The position numbers were made by a program, and so were the translations under genes. A DNA stretch of 64,000 bases. Origin: Salminus brasiliensis. Its lineage: Eukaryota; Chordata; Actinopteri; Characiformes; Bryconidae. This document shows, in pieces, positions 10,677-21,780 of the stretch (positions are counted from its first letter, which is position 1; the number at the start of each line of letters is the position of its first letter). The notes under the pieces are model-generated. The model saw nothing but the letters and a program-made list of their open reading frames with translations. It did no database searches and was not told the origin of the DNA. The stretch covers positions 20,584,925-20,648,924 of the forward strand of contig NC_132878.1 of the NCBI RefSeq assembly GCF_030463535.1, read 5' to 3'.

Positions 10677-13600
10677 TTGAGATCCTTTGCTAGATATCAA
10701 GCACTTTCTGATTTCTTAAATGAACAAAAATGAAATCAAACCGTTGTTGGAACTTTGTTTCACCTCAGATTGTTAATGGGCTGTAATCATGTGACCATGT
10801 GATGCAAACATTGTGTACTAAACTCCTTTGTGATAATTTTTATTGCCATAATCTGGAAGTAAGACCCTTTTGTCACCAAGAAGACGTAATAAAACATGCT
10901 AAACTAGTCCGATCTGATTAGGGCTTTGGATCACACTGGAACTAGAAATCAGTGTGCCTACTATGGTCTATTTAGTAATCCATTACACAATTGAGTCCCG
11001 TGGATCCAACCTTCCCATTTTCACAATTTACTGGTGTTATTCCAAGTGGATAAACAATATTTCTCAAGAACACACACCTCCCTTCCCTTGCATGATTTGT
11101 GCTGTGGAATCAGTAGGAGGAGCTGGCTTTATCCTGCCTTAAGTTGACACTGTTTCTCTTCATCCTTGTTCTGATGTCTTAAGTGCAACAAATAATGTCC
11201 TTTGTGGCTGGCTGAAGAACGTTGAGCAGGAGAGCTTCATCAAAAGACGTTGAACAGTGATAAAGGCCCATGGTTACCTCCTTTCTTCTGAAACAGTAAT
11301 TAAGATGTTTGTTTGTCAATTATGCCTATAGGGCATTTTTTTGTGGCTTCTGAGGTGGGGGGGGTGATCCTCATTGAGGACCTTCTGCATTTTTTCATTG
11401 AAAGTGAGAGACTGATTAAACCTCAGGACTGTAAGATAAGCTCCAGTTTCTTGGCTAACATTTGTACTGGACATAACCCCTCACCTCGCTTCCTTCCATT
11501 TCTCAGTATGATGAAAACCATTGTTGTGTTTTCAAAGCCTGAGAATGCAGGGTGTTGTCCTTCCATATTTCTGTCAGTGGCAGGCAAGGTCTAGTCTCAA
11601 CTCTATTCCTCCCTCTCTGTTTCCCTTCCCTTTTCTCTCACTCTCCCTGTCTTTCCTGTTTCTCTCTTGCTAATTCTTTTCCAGAAATACATTATTATAA
11701 TTATCATGTGCTATTTTATTATGTGCCATTACTATTATTACTATTATTTTAAAATTTGGGTGGGACTGCAGACTGCCAGACAGCTGAGAAGAGTGAAGAT
11801 CTCTACTACAGCTCTTTTTTTGGCCCAGAATCCTGAACTTGAAAGCTTCAGCAGATCCAGTAGCTTATGGATGTACAAGCCTGGCTGGCAAAGTTGCTAG
11901 CATTATAACTGGGAATTCACTTTCAGCTTTAGATGGAATTCCTGGCAGGACACATCAGAATTTGGTATGGTGTATCAGTATTCCATACATACACTTGGTC
12001 ACAGCCCTCACACCAGTCTGCAACACTGTTCTCAATATGAAATACAATCCTTCTGAGCTTTTTTAAAAAATTTCCACTGCATCTGCCCATTTTAACATAC
12101 ACCAGTGGTGATCCCCATTTTTACTTCATCCCAACATGCAATAAACAGGGACGGAGCAAAAGTGTCTGGGGGCTGTGAGAACCAGTGTTATGTATATGAT
12201 TGATCAAGGTAGCTCCCTTTGTCTTGACGTAGCTTTATTCATTTGTTCTCTCAAGCAGCTTCATAATAAGCTTTCTCAGATATTTTTCCTGCAAGCTTGA
12301 AGAAGTGCCTTATGCTGAATATGCTGAACTCTTCTTGGCGACATGAAACCCACTTAGTAGAAGAAATATTTCCAGAAACAAAAACATTTATTTCATAAAA
12401 GAAATACATTCTTACATCAACGCTTTGATGGACGGGCACCTATTCCAGGGGTATTCCTGGTTTGTGTCCAATGACCCATCTTGACCCGGACCAGGAGAAG
12501 AAGAAGAAGATGATTGCATTAATAAATGTATATGTCCAATTCCTTTTTAATTAGCTGTCTAGGCAAAATAATTAATTGTGATTAATTGAATTTCTTCGAG
12601 TAGTTAGTCAGGATTAAAAATATATTTTTTTTCCCTTAGGCTTTTGAAAACTGAAACTTTCCATTCCAGAGCACTTTCTGGATCTCATGTGGATATTGTG
12701 TAAACAGAATGCGTTTTCTGTGATTGAATTCCATCAGGCAAATGGAAATACATATCTACAGTGGATCAGGACAGTTTTGATGAGAAACTGTTGTTTACAG
12801 GAAGTGAAACTGAAGGGTTGTACTTGTTGGTGTGGTTTTTACACGGGAAAGTAAAATTGGATATCTGGTCAGGCTGGGGACGCATTTTGATGACAAGTGT
12901 AAATCGAATCCGTCAAAGTATTACCAGATACTATCCGGATACTGAGTGTGCTTTTATTTTCATTCTATATTTTCATTAAAATGTTTTGTTTAAGATCATT
13001 TAAATACATTCAATTAGTTTTGTTTACACATTTACACTAATTTTATTAGTAGATACACAACTGTTTAACATTGCTTAATATTAAGCATTCATATTAACTA
13101 AACAAAGTAGTAAATTTATAGTAAAATTTATTGTAAAATAAATATATTTTACTATTATAAACAAAGCACCAAATAGTATCTGATTTAGGACACGTATTAT
13201 TGAAAATGTTAAATAGTTGTTTGAAATGATAAATTATACTACATTTCACATGTTTTCTGTCTTGAGATTTGATTACTTCAGAAATTTTAGGCATTCTGAA
13301 ATTTTATGATAAATTAATTATTAATGGCGTATAGCTTTCCAGGTTTTTTGTGTTATATTATTAAAAACATTTTCTAATAATATATTCTTTTTTTTTACTT
13401 GATTTTTAAATGATTCACAATGTTTGGAGCGTAACAGCAAACATTTGCATGACCACAAATTATCCTTACAATTGCCCCTGCAAAAAACTACAAACCATAC
13501 TACACCTGCCATTTTTGCTCAAGAACATCAAAGCCTCCTTTCAAAAGCATCCCCAAGCCTGTGTCCTCTTCTGGTCTCTCCCTCACACCCCTTCCCATCA

Positions 13601-14752
13601 TCTTTCTGCTTTGATGACCAGATCTGCTGACCCAGGTCCCAGCGCTCTCCTTCAGACGGAACAGTGGCAGCCGCCACTCAGCAAACCTTTTTCTGAAGTG
13701 GTATAAAGTTTATCTGCTGTCCCCATGTGTCTGCCTGCTAGAGTGTTTACCAGCAGATAGCAGCGTCCTCTTCCCTTTTCCAGACCTCATGTAGATCGCC
13801 ACCCCAGGTCTCAGCGGTGGTGGAAAGTAATGCATTACAATGCTGGAATATGTGTTTCTCTAACAGCTCAGTTAACCAATATACCATTAGAGCTTCAGCA
13901 CTTGGATTTCTTCTGTAAGGCCAACATTAAGAATGAACGCAATTAGTGAAGTCAATGCTCATTGTCCACTGGATGACGTGTGTACATGGGGTCCTGAGGT
14001 AAGTTCCTCTTTTACTCCTCTGCTGTTTTTTTGTGTCCCTCCTCCCCTGAGAAAACCACAAAGTAAATTCCTCACTGTGTAATTTTGTTGCAGCCTAAAT
14101 GTGATAAGTGAAAATGTGTTACAGTCCAAATCAGGGCTTTGGTTACTTTTACTTGTAGTCAGCTGAAATATCACCACGGTTGTGGTGGCTCTCTGGGTAT
14201 CAGCAGCAGGTTTTGGAGGGTCTGGTGGCCTCTCACCTGTGTATTAGCAGCTGTCAGAGGCTCCGGCGTGTGGCTGAAGGAGTGCAGAGTCCAGGCACAA
14301 GGAGAGATAGCCACTGGGCTCCACATCAAAGAATCCACTGATAACCCCCATAGTGTTTCATGTGTGAGGTATCTGTCGGCTGAGGGGCAACGCACCTCAC
14401 CCTCCTCCCCCGACATCCGCCGCCTGCAGACCGCTATCTCTGCCTCCTGTCTTTGGGATCCGTGATTCTACAGACCAGACGACTTCCTCCTCTTCCTTCT
14501 CTAGCTTTCTCTTTCTCTCTCTCTATCTTTCTCCCTCTCTTTCTCTCCCTCTTACTCACTCTTCGCTTCATTTTATCATCTCACAGGCTTCTCCCCCTCC
14601 ACAACCAAGGGTTAGAAGAGATGACCTTTGTCATGTGGAGTAAAGATCTTGGTATCGCAACAGTAGCAGACAGGATGGCCAAGAGAGCCTAGGTTCTGCA
14701 GACATTAGCAAAATCTCTTGATAACCATAACTACAACTTTACTGATAATGCA
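10677..14752. other. Non-coding interval without recognised genes
   Basis: AT-rich sequence with pyrimidine-rich stretches (11600-11680, 14505-14575) and an AAG run near 12500. Nothing supports a gene. Confidence 0.6.
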
Positions 14753-14782
14753 CCCCCCCCCCCCCCCCACACACACACACAC
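14753..14782. repeat. Poly-C run joined to (CA)n
   Basis: About 16 C residues followed by CA repeats. Homopolymers of this kind are prone to sequencing error. Confidence 0.9.
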
Positions 14783-14954
14783 CCCACCCGGCCAAGTAGA
14801 TTTCATTGAACAGACCAGGGCCCTCCTTGAACACTTCAACTGTTGCTCAGACGTCTGCAGTAAGATGCTCCTGATTCTGTTTATTAGCTGATTACCAAGA
14901 TATTAATTCAAGAAGTTGATTTGGTTTGATGACCACCCCCTGGTTTGGAATGAA

Positions 14955-15184
14955 CTCTACCCATTATATCAGCTCCACTCACCATACAGAAGCATTTTAT
15001 AGTTCTATAATTACAGACTGTAGCCCATCTGTTTCTCTGTATACTTGGTTATCCTCCGCCTAACCCTGTTCTTCAATGGTCAGGACCACCACAGAGCAGG
15101 TAGTATTTGAATGGTGGGTCATTTTCAGCACTGCAGTGATGCTGTCATTGTGATTGTATGAGTGGATCAGACACAGCTGACTGA
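14955..15184 (-). mobile_element. Fragment of a dispersed fish repeat
   Basis: Blocks such as ATGGTCAGGACCACCACAGA, CATTTTCAGCACTGCAGTGA and GAGTGGATCAGACACAGC are typical of a very abundant non-autonomous DNA repeat of teleosts. A relative lies at 49340-49520 (GGTGGATCATTCTTGGGATC). No coding capacity. The orientation is from recollection of the family. It directly abuts the TTAGGG-like array. Confidence 0.55.
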
Positions 15185-15960
15185 CCCAGGTCCGAGCAGG
15201 GTTAAGGTGGGAGGGTTAAGATTAGGATTTGGGTGGTGGTAGATTAGGGTAAGGATTTTGGCCAGGGTTAGGGTAAGATTAGGTTTTGGGTTGAAATTAA
15301 GGTTAGTGTTAAGTTTAGGGTTAGGACTAGGTTTTGAGTTGAGGTTAAAGTTAGGGTCAGGATTGGGAACAGGGTCAAGAATAGGCTTGGGATGAGGTTA
15401 ATGTAAGGATTGGGGCCAGAGTTATGATTAGGTTTTTGGATTAGGGTTAGTGGTAGGATTAGTTTTGGGATTAAGGTTAAATTTAGGATCAGGATTACGG
15501 TTAGGACTAGGTTTTGAGTTGAGGTTACATTTAGGGTCAGGATTGGGGCCAGGGCTGAGATTAGGTTTTGGGATTAGGGTAGTGTTAGGATTAGTTTTTG
15601 GATTAAGTTTAGGATTCGTTTTTGGGTTGAGGTTAAAGTTAGGGTCAGGACTGGGGCTAGGGTTAAGATAAGGCTTGGTGTTAGGGTCAGAAATAGGACT
15701 AGAGTTAGGGTTAGGATTAGGTTTTGGATTGAGATTAAGGTTAGGGTCAGGATTTGGGCCTTTGGGATTAGAGTTAGTGTTGGGATTCGTTTTGGGATTA
15801 AGGTTAAGTTTAGGGTCAGAATAAGGGCCAGAGTTAGGGTTAAAATAATTTTTTTTTGTTTAGTTTTTTTGAGTTACGGTTTGGATCAGAATTTGAGCCA
15901 GGGTTAAATTTAGGTTTTTGGGATTAATGTTAATGTTAATGGGATTAATGTTAAGGGTAA
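15185..15960. repeat. Degenerate TTAGGG-like tandem array
   Basis: About 775 bp are built from variants of TTAGGGT, GGATTAGG, GGTCAGGATT, TTTTGGGATTAAGG and GGCCAGGGTTAGG. Blocks of several dozen bp recur imperfectly (e.g. TTGAGGTTAAAGTTAGGGTC at about 15340 and 15631). True hexamers are rare, so it is an interstitial telomere-like minisatellite. The open frame it holds (LGLRLGLG-type repeats) is a by-product. Confidence 0.8.
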
Positions 15961-16744
15961 TAGAAGTAAGGTATTAAGTCTACTTTCTATGTTTCTATGT
16001 ATTAATAGTATATTTACTTACTGTAAGTAATGTATTATCAGAACATATTTAAGAGATTTTCTTTAATTTCTTTAATGCTTCACTACTGCTAATTCACTGA
16101 TATATTGCTGATATGTTATTGATACTTTATTAAGAGTTTATTAACCATCTACAAAGGACCACTCAAAATAAGTTAGGTGTTACCCCCAAATAAGCATGTT
16201 ACAGCCAGTACCAAGTCTACAGGTCAACCCTGTAGGAGCTTCATCGCCTCATCACTGCAGCCAAAAGTAAGCAAACAGTCCTGACCCACTCTTTCACTCA
16301 TGCACAGACATTATGCACCTCCTTTACCTATCTCACACTATCATCATTTAGTCACTCTGAATTTATTTGACAATTTTATCTGACTCTTATTTGATTTCCT
16401 CTCTTCCTCAGCCATACAAAAAACAAACCCACCATTCCTTAAAGAGATTTCCACCCAGAAAGATAAGCTGGAAAAGAAGACACTGCCTTTTCAAAGGCTT
16501 CAGCTGTCGTAAATTAGTCGATCCCTTCTCGAAGCAGAAGATCTAGAGCCGTCCCTTTCTGTAGACCCAGACCTTTAACATATTTAAGAGGCCACGACTG
16601 CGTCTTTCTTTCCTTAAACAAACTAAAGCCCTTTGGATTTTGTTGCATGTCTTTTTTTTCTATTTTGCAGAGAACGGTGGAAGATACAGAGAGATGGGAG
16701 GTCACAAGGCTTTAATGCATTTAGCATCGACCGCACCCCCCCTA

Positions 16745-16985
16745 CCTCCTTCTCTCACGCAGTGCGTCTATTAGGCTGTGATTCGATTTGGGCCTATTCA
16801 TTTGCAGGCCCCAGCAGCAGGGACCCTCGCTAGGCCCGCTCGGCCGCCCACTAATTGGTCCTGTCTCTGCCCGGCCCGTCATTAGATTACGGCTCGAGTC
16901 CCGGCACTTGTAGGCTGCGCTTGTGCCTCCATTTATATGGGCCTAATGTAACGCAAAATTCATTACTGATTGCATTAAGGCTGTG
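16745..16985. promoter_or_regulatory. Strong candidate conserved enhancer
   Basis: A GC-rich, CpG-containing block in AT-rich DNA with homeodomain cores (CACTAATTGG, GTCATTAGATTA, GGCCTAATG, TTCATTACTG, TGCATTAAGG) and CTCGGCCGCCC. The density of ATTA/TAAT cores embedded in GC-rich sequence is typical of deeply conserved developmental enhancers. Confidence 0.4.
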
Positions 16986-17300
16986 GTCACACACACACAC
17001 ACACACAAGCGGAGCATCTAACTTGGGGGAAGGCTAGAGGGAGGAGAGAGATGGAGGAGAAAGGTGAAAAGAAAAGCCGAACAAGAATGGATGGACCTGA
17101 CTTAGGGTCAGATAAGAGTACCTTGTTTTTCGTATATGTAGAATAGGCTTTTGGTCGACCTTAACACTTCTGTGTTACCTTAAATACAGAATAATCCCCA
17201 CATATAATGGGGTGGTCTGTGACTTTTGCACATTACTGCGTGTGCCGACTTGTTGACGACGGAGGAATCACATACCCCTAAACGCATGGCTGCTTCGACA

Positions 17301-17640
17301 ATGGTGTATAATGCTTCTGCTGTCAACAGCTTGGCACTTACAGATCTGTGCAAAAGTCCAAAAGAGACCCCCCTTTACACATGGATTTTTCAGTTGTTCA
17401 TATTTCAGTAAATTAAAAGCTGAAAAAATATACTTATATAAATATACTTATATAAAAACATAAAAGCCTCAGCAACCAGCTATAATATCAGATATTTCAG
17501 TATTTAGTGAGTTCACCCTACTACCTACTACAGCTTCCATTATTCTCAGGAGCCTTGAAGACCTTTTCTCCATCCAAGTCATCCCAGCCACATTCAATAA
17601 TGTTGAGGCCTGGTCTCTGTATCTTCAGCTTCAGCAAATT
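17301..17640 (-). pseudogene. Tc1-like transposon relic, copy A
   Basis: 17301-17531 is a non-coding terminal region containing a Tc1-type terminal motif (CTGTGCAAAAGTCC). It is followed on the minus strand by 17540-17625, reading RPGLNIIECGWDDLDGEKVF, a degraded PDLNPIE-x-WDxLD transposase block with the catalytic Glu. The rest of the gene is missing. 17641-18090 may be associated repeat sequence but is not assigned. Confidence 0.65.
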
Positions 17641-19097
17641 GGTTTGATCAAATGTTCATTCTTTGTCTGTTGGCTTTTCTCAGTATAAGAAAAACAATGT
17701 GCAGCCATCTTTTCAGAGTTGAAAGAAGGACAGAAACTCCTTTGCATGTTTTCAGATCTGAAACAAGAGTGGAGCATAATTTTCTCCTCTCAGTGATGAA
17801 AGTTTATGAAGTGCTGTTTATCTCATGGGGCATTTTTGGTGTTCAGCTGTTCAACCATGCACAATTGCTTTACTCCCATTTTGGAAACTCCTGTTTCTCC
17901 TTGATTTCCAGCTTCTTACATGTGGTCTCCTCTGTAGTATGTCCTAAAAAAGATGAAGAACGGACTGGAAAGGTAATTGCACACTACTGTGGAGTACTTG
18001 CAGTATTTGCACAGTATCTAACACAAATTGACCTACAAATTCATGACTGTGTAACATTGTCATGTAAAACAGTTCATTGACAATACCAAACTAATAAAGA
18101 TTACGTCATAGTATGTTTAATAATATTGGTAACAATTCATTCCTAAATGTATCGCATCTCAGTCCTTTGCTCTGAATTGGGGGGAGTGGCAGCAGATGGT
18201 TAGGTGCTTGCTGTCTACTTGGGATGAGGGGGGCTTCAGAGGATAGCTGCTGAAATGAGGTCATCTCTAGTCAGGAGGAGCAGGGGGCCACTGAAGGGTT
18301 CTGAGACACTGACTGGGGATCTCTTCCGAAGGTGACTTTACAAATGTTAATTGTGATCACAAACTGGTCTTACGTTTAAGACCAGTAAACTGGTGTAAGT
18401 GTATGTAAGCTTGTTTATTTTGACATTTCATATATATTATATTATATTAATAATGGAATTCATGTAATATAAATGTGCTCTTGTACTGTTTTGTGTAATT
18501 ATGGAATGACATCAAAAATATATATATTTATATGAATTGTATGAATTTTGGTTTTCTCCCTAATGCATTTCTTCATGGGCCTTTATTTTGCCTTTTAAAC
18601 CTTTTGTCTACAAACATTATACCGTATTTCATTTATAGAACAAATCCACTGAAAAGAATTGTCAAAATAATTTATACATTAATGTCTTTATTTATTGTTA
18701 TTTGGGTTTTTCTGACAATCATCATGTCATTTTAGGAATTAGGTTTGTATTACCATAACATATTTTTGGAATGGACTTGTTGAGTTCTAGTTAGGTCTGC
18801 AAATATTCATTAGCCGCAGTTAGGTTGTATGTAGTCTTATCCAGTGTCTGAAATTGAGAGAAAGAGAGAGTATGCCAGATCTCTTCCCAGACACCACCAC
18901 AATGCATTCCTCCTGTAATCAGATTTCCCAAGGCCCACTACAATGATGGCAGTTGAGTTTCACTTCTTGGTGTTAATCCAAGACAAAATTCTTTCTACCA
19001 GTGAAAACACAAGAAATGCATGGCTTAGATAAATCCTACATTCTTATTGGATAGACCATCATTTACATTTACATTTATATTTATGGCATTTAGCTAT

Positions 19098-19321
19098 ATG
19101 GTGTATAATGCTTCTGCTGTCAACAGCTTGGCGCTTACAGCTCTGTGCAAAAGTCCAAAAGAGACCACTCTTTACACAGGTTTTTTCAGTTGTTTATATT
19201 TCAGTAAATTAAAAGCTATAAAATATACTTTAAATATATTTAAAAAAAACACAGAAGCCTCAACAACCAGCTATAATATCAGATATTTCAGTATTTAGTG
19301 AGTTCACCCTACTACCAACTA
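19098..19321 (-). mobile_element. Tc1-like transposon terminal region, copy B
   Basis: Nearly identical to 17301-17531 (shared ATGGTGTATAATGCTTCTGC, GTGCAAAAGTCCAAAAGAGA, GATATTTCAGTATTTAGTGA). It lacks the transposase portion and is interrupted after ACTACCAACTAC. A TTTACATTTATATTTATGGC stretch just before it resembles the tail of another fish repeat. Confidence 0.75.
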
Positions 19322-19589
19322 CATTTAGCTAAATGCTACATTTGTATTTGGATTATTGCTATTGATTGTAACTTGTACAAAAAGAGTTGCAAACATCAAA
19401 CGTCACATTTTCACATTTTCTTATGCTTACAAAGTCGCATGTTCTTTCCACAGAGCATATGCTCTTTGTTTTCTAATAAATGTTATCTAAATATTCCTGA
19501 ATAAATATCAAGCCCAATGAGGCTTTTTGTTTTCCGTTTTCCACCAGTGTCTTCAAAGGCAGCTGCATGCCGGTCCGTACAACCAGGCC

Positions 19590-19765
19590 TAATCTTGAAC
19601 TAATTTCATTGTAATAATTATTAATGGAATCATCTGGGTGCACATTGTAATGGCTTTATGATTGAACAAATTACCCCCAAAACAGAGTGTCGTTCATGCA
19701 TAACTCAAGCCAAATTGATCTGTGAGGTCCTGCCTGTGGATTTTGGAAGTGTTCCCTCTTTGCTA
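19590..19765. promoter_or_regulatory. Candidate conserved enhancer
   Basis: Dense homeodomain words (GCCTAATCTTG, ACTAATTTCATTG, AATAATTATTAATGG, GTAATGGCTTTATGATTG, CAAATTACC) followed by balanced complex sequence. No coding signal or repeat motif. Confidence 0.4.
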
Positions 19766-20769
19766 GATTTTTATCTCGAAGCAAAACATTAGAACTTCAG
19801 GGAAGCCTGTGTGCACTTATTCACATTTATTTGGATCCCATAAGCACTGATTCATAGTTATGGTGCTTCATAGCGCCTGTGGAAGTATTTCTTTTGTAAC
19901 GTTTATGTTCTGGTGAAAGGAGCATACTTTCTATCATATTGTCTCCAAAACAGAAGTACGTGTCTCTTAAATTAACTTAAAAACAAGCTGAAAAATAGTT
20001 ATTTGATTTTGATAAACATTTGGGCCATGAGATAAGTGAGATGACAGGGACAGCTGTCTGAAGCAATGCTGCCCTTAAATTTGTACATTTCTGGAGCATC
20101 TCCGTGATTTTTGGGCGCATTTGAGTCCTGATTATCCACTTAAATTCCACTCTTCGCATCCTCACCATACGTAACTACATAGCTTCAGTAAATATGTATT
20201 TCACAGAAATGACTGAATAATTCATACTTTCATAGCATGACAATATATTATAATTTTACAACAGTTACTGAATAATATGTATAAATATTAAAAACTGAAA
20301 AATTAGCCTAGAATGTAAGGGAATGATTACTGCCTGAAGTCATTTTTTTTCCTCAGCCTGTTTGCGATGGAAACAGCTTGTTGCTGCTGCACAGAGCTGA
20401 GTGGATTGTGGCAGCGTTCTTACAGCAGATACAGATCTTTGCTGTGACTATGGCTCGGTGCCCGGACCCTGCTGCACCCTACTCGCTTAATCAAGCTCCG
20501 ATTCGACTGACCTCCTGTTTCAGACCTACATCACACTAACAGCACTTCATCTTTCCCACAAAAGTAGAAGCTCCAGGTTCCAGGAGTCCTATGTGTTCAA
20601 GGGACAAATCTGGAGCCAAATCACAATAGCAGCTTCAATACCCCCCCTACTGCTTAAAGTAACTGTCATGAGTCTGGAGTTACGGCAGTCATTTTAGTAA
20701 AAAAAAAAGCCAGAACCATGACAACTCAAACACTCCAAGAATTTGACTGATCAAATCTTCATTTGACTG

Positions 20770-21165
20770 GTTTAATGGTTCTTTAAATACAATTGCAGGC
20801 AGTTCTTTATTGATCCTTTTAGAACATTGTCCTACATAGCACCCCAAAGGTTGCTCTACTGTTATGAGCCAAATAAATGTATGAAATGACTATAAAGTAA
20901 TAGTTAAAAGTGGTGAAACTTGGATGTGAAACCTTGAGGAAAGAAGATCTCCAGAATGAATGTTAGTGACCACAGAACCTTCACATAATCTAAAGGTTCT
21001 GTACAAATTCAAAAATGTGTGTATTACACTGTTTTCCATGCCCAAACATTCAGTTTTTCCAAAGAATCAACCATTAAAGGGCTTTTCAGGGACCTGGGCT
21101 GAGTCTTCTATGGCATTGCACAAAAAACCCTTTTTAAAACCTTCATTTGTTTAGAGTTTACTTGT
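20770..21165. mobile_element. Possible AGAACC/GGTTCT-type MITE remnant
   Basis: Scattered GGTTCTTTAAAT, GATCCTTTTAGAACATT, TAGCACCCCAAAGG and CAGAACCTT motifs resemble the widespread fish MITE whose ends read AAGAACC/GGTTCTT. Decayed, no clear termini. Confidence 0.35.
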
Positions 21166-21469
21166 TTCAGTGAAGAACAAATAAATAAAAGAGTAATACA
21201 TATCAAATGACATCATACATTTGTTGTTGTTGTTAATGAGTGAGCTTATGATGCTTTAAAGCTTACGATATGAGCCGGGGGGGATGTTGTGGCATAGATG
21301 TCACATTGGATGAAAGTACTCAGATCACTGTCTAGACTTCTACTTTAAGAGCTTGTTCTTTTGTCCAATTCCATACCGAAGCTGTCTCTGAATTTCCAAT
21401 AAGATGTGGTGTATGAGGCGTAGCTGCCCTCACTCAAACAAATCACATTTCACTTCCTGTTTACAATTT

Positions 21470-21780
21470 TGGCATGTGATCCTTAAGAGTCCTGTCTGAT
21501 TTCAATCTCAGGTCAGCTGATGGTGCTGATGTGGAAAGGAGATATCCGGGCAGGGTCTCTGGGTTAACTCCGAACTTGGCAGGGCAGGGCTCCCGTGCCC
21601 CAGGCAGCAGCCAGGCAGCAGTAGGGTTTTCATTAAAGAGTAATTGAAAGCGGCTCTGGCTTTCCGCCGCTTCCACCTGCAACGTCTGAGAGCATATTTA
21701 AACGATAACAATGCTCCATGCCACCGGCCCTATTAATGACCCACTGTTCCCTGGCCAAGGTGGGTTTGTTTTCTCTCCGT
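21470..21780. promoter_or_regulatory. Candidate conserved enhancer
   Basis: A balanced block containing GATTTCAATC, CAGCTG and CACCTG E-boxes, TTTTCATTAAAGAGTAATTG, GCATATTTAAAC, GATAACAATG (SOX-type) and CTATTAATGACC. Much more complex than its flanks. Confidence 0.4.

Noticed and set aside
15450..15671. 73-codon frame with GLxLGLG repeats
   Set aside because: Created by the TTAGGG-like tandem array.
17652..18080. 142-codon plus-strand open frame
   Set aside because: Follows a Tc1 relic and has no recognisable protein similarity. Most likely repeat-derived antisense sequence.
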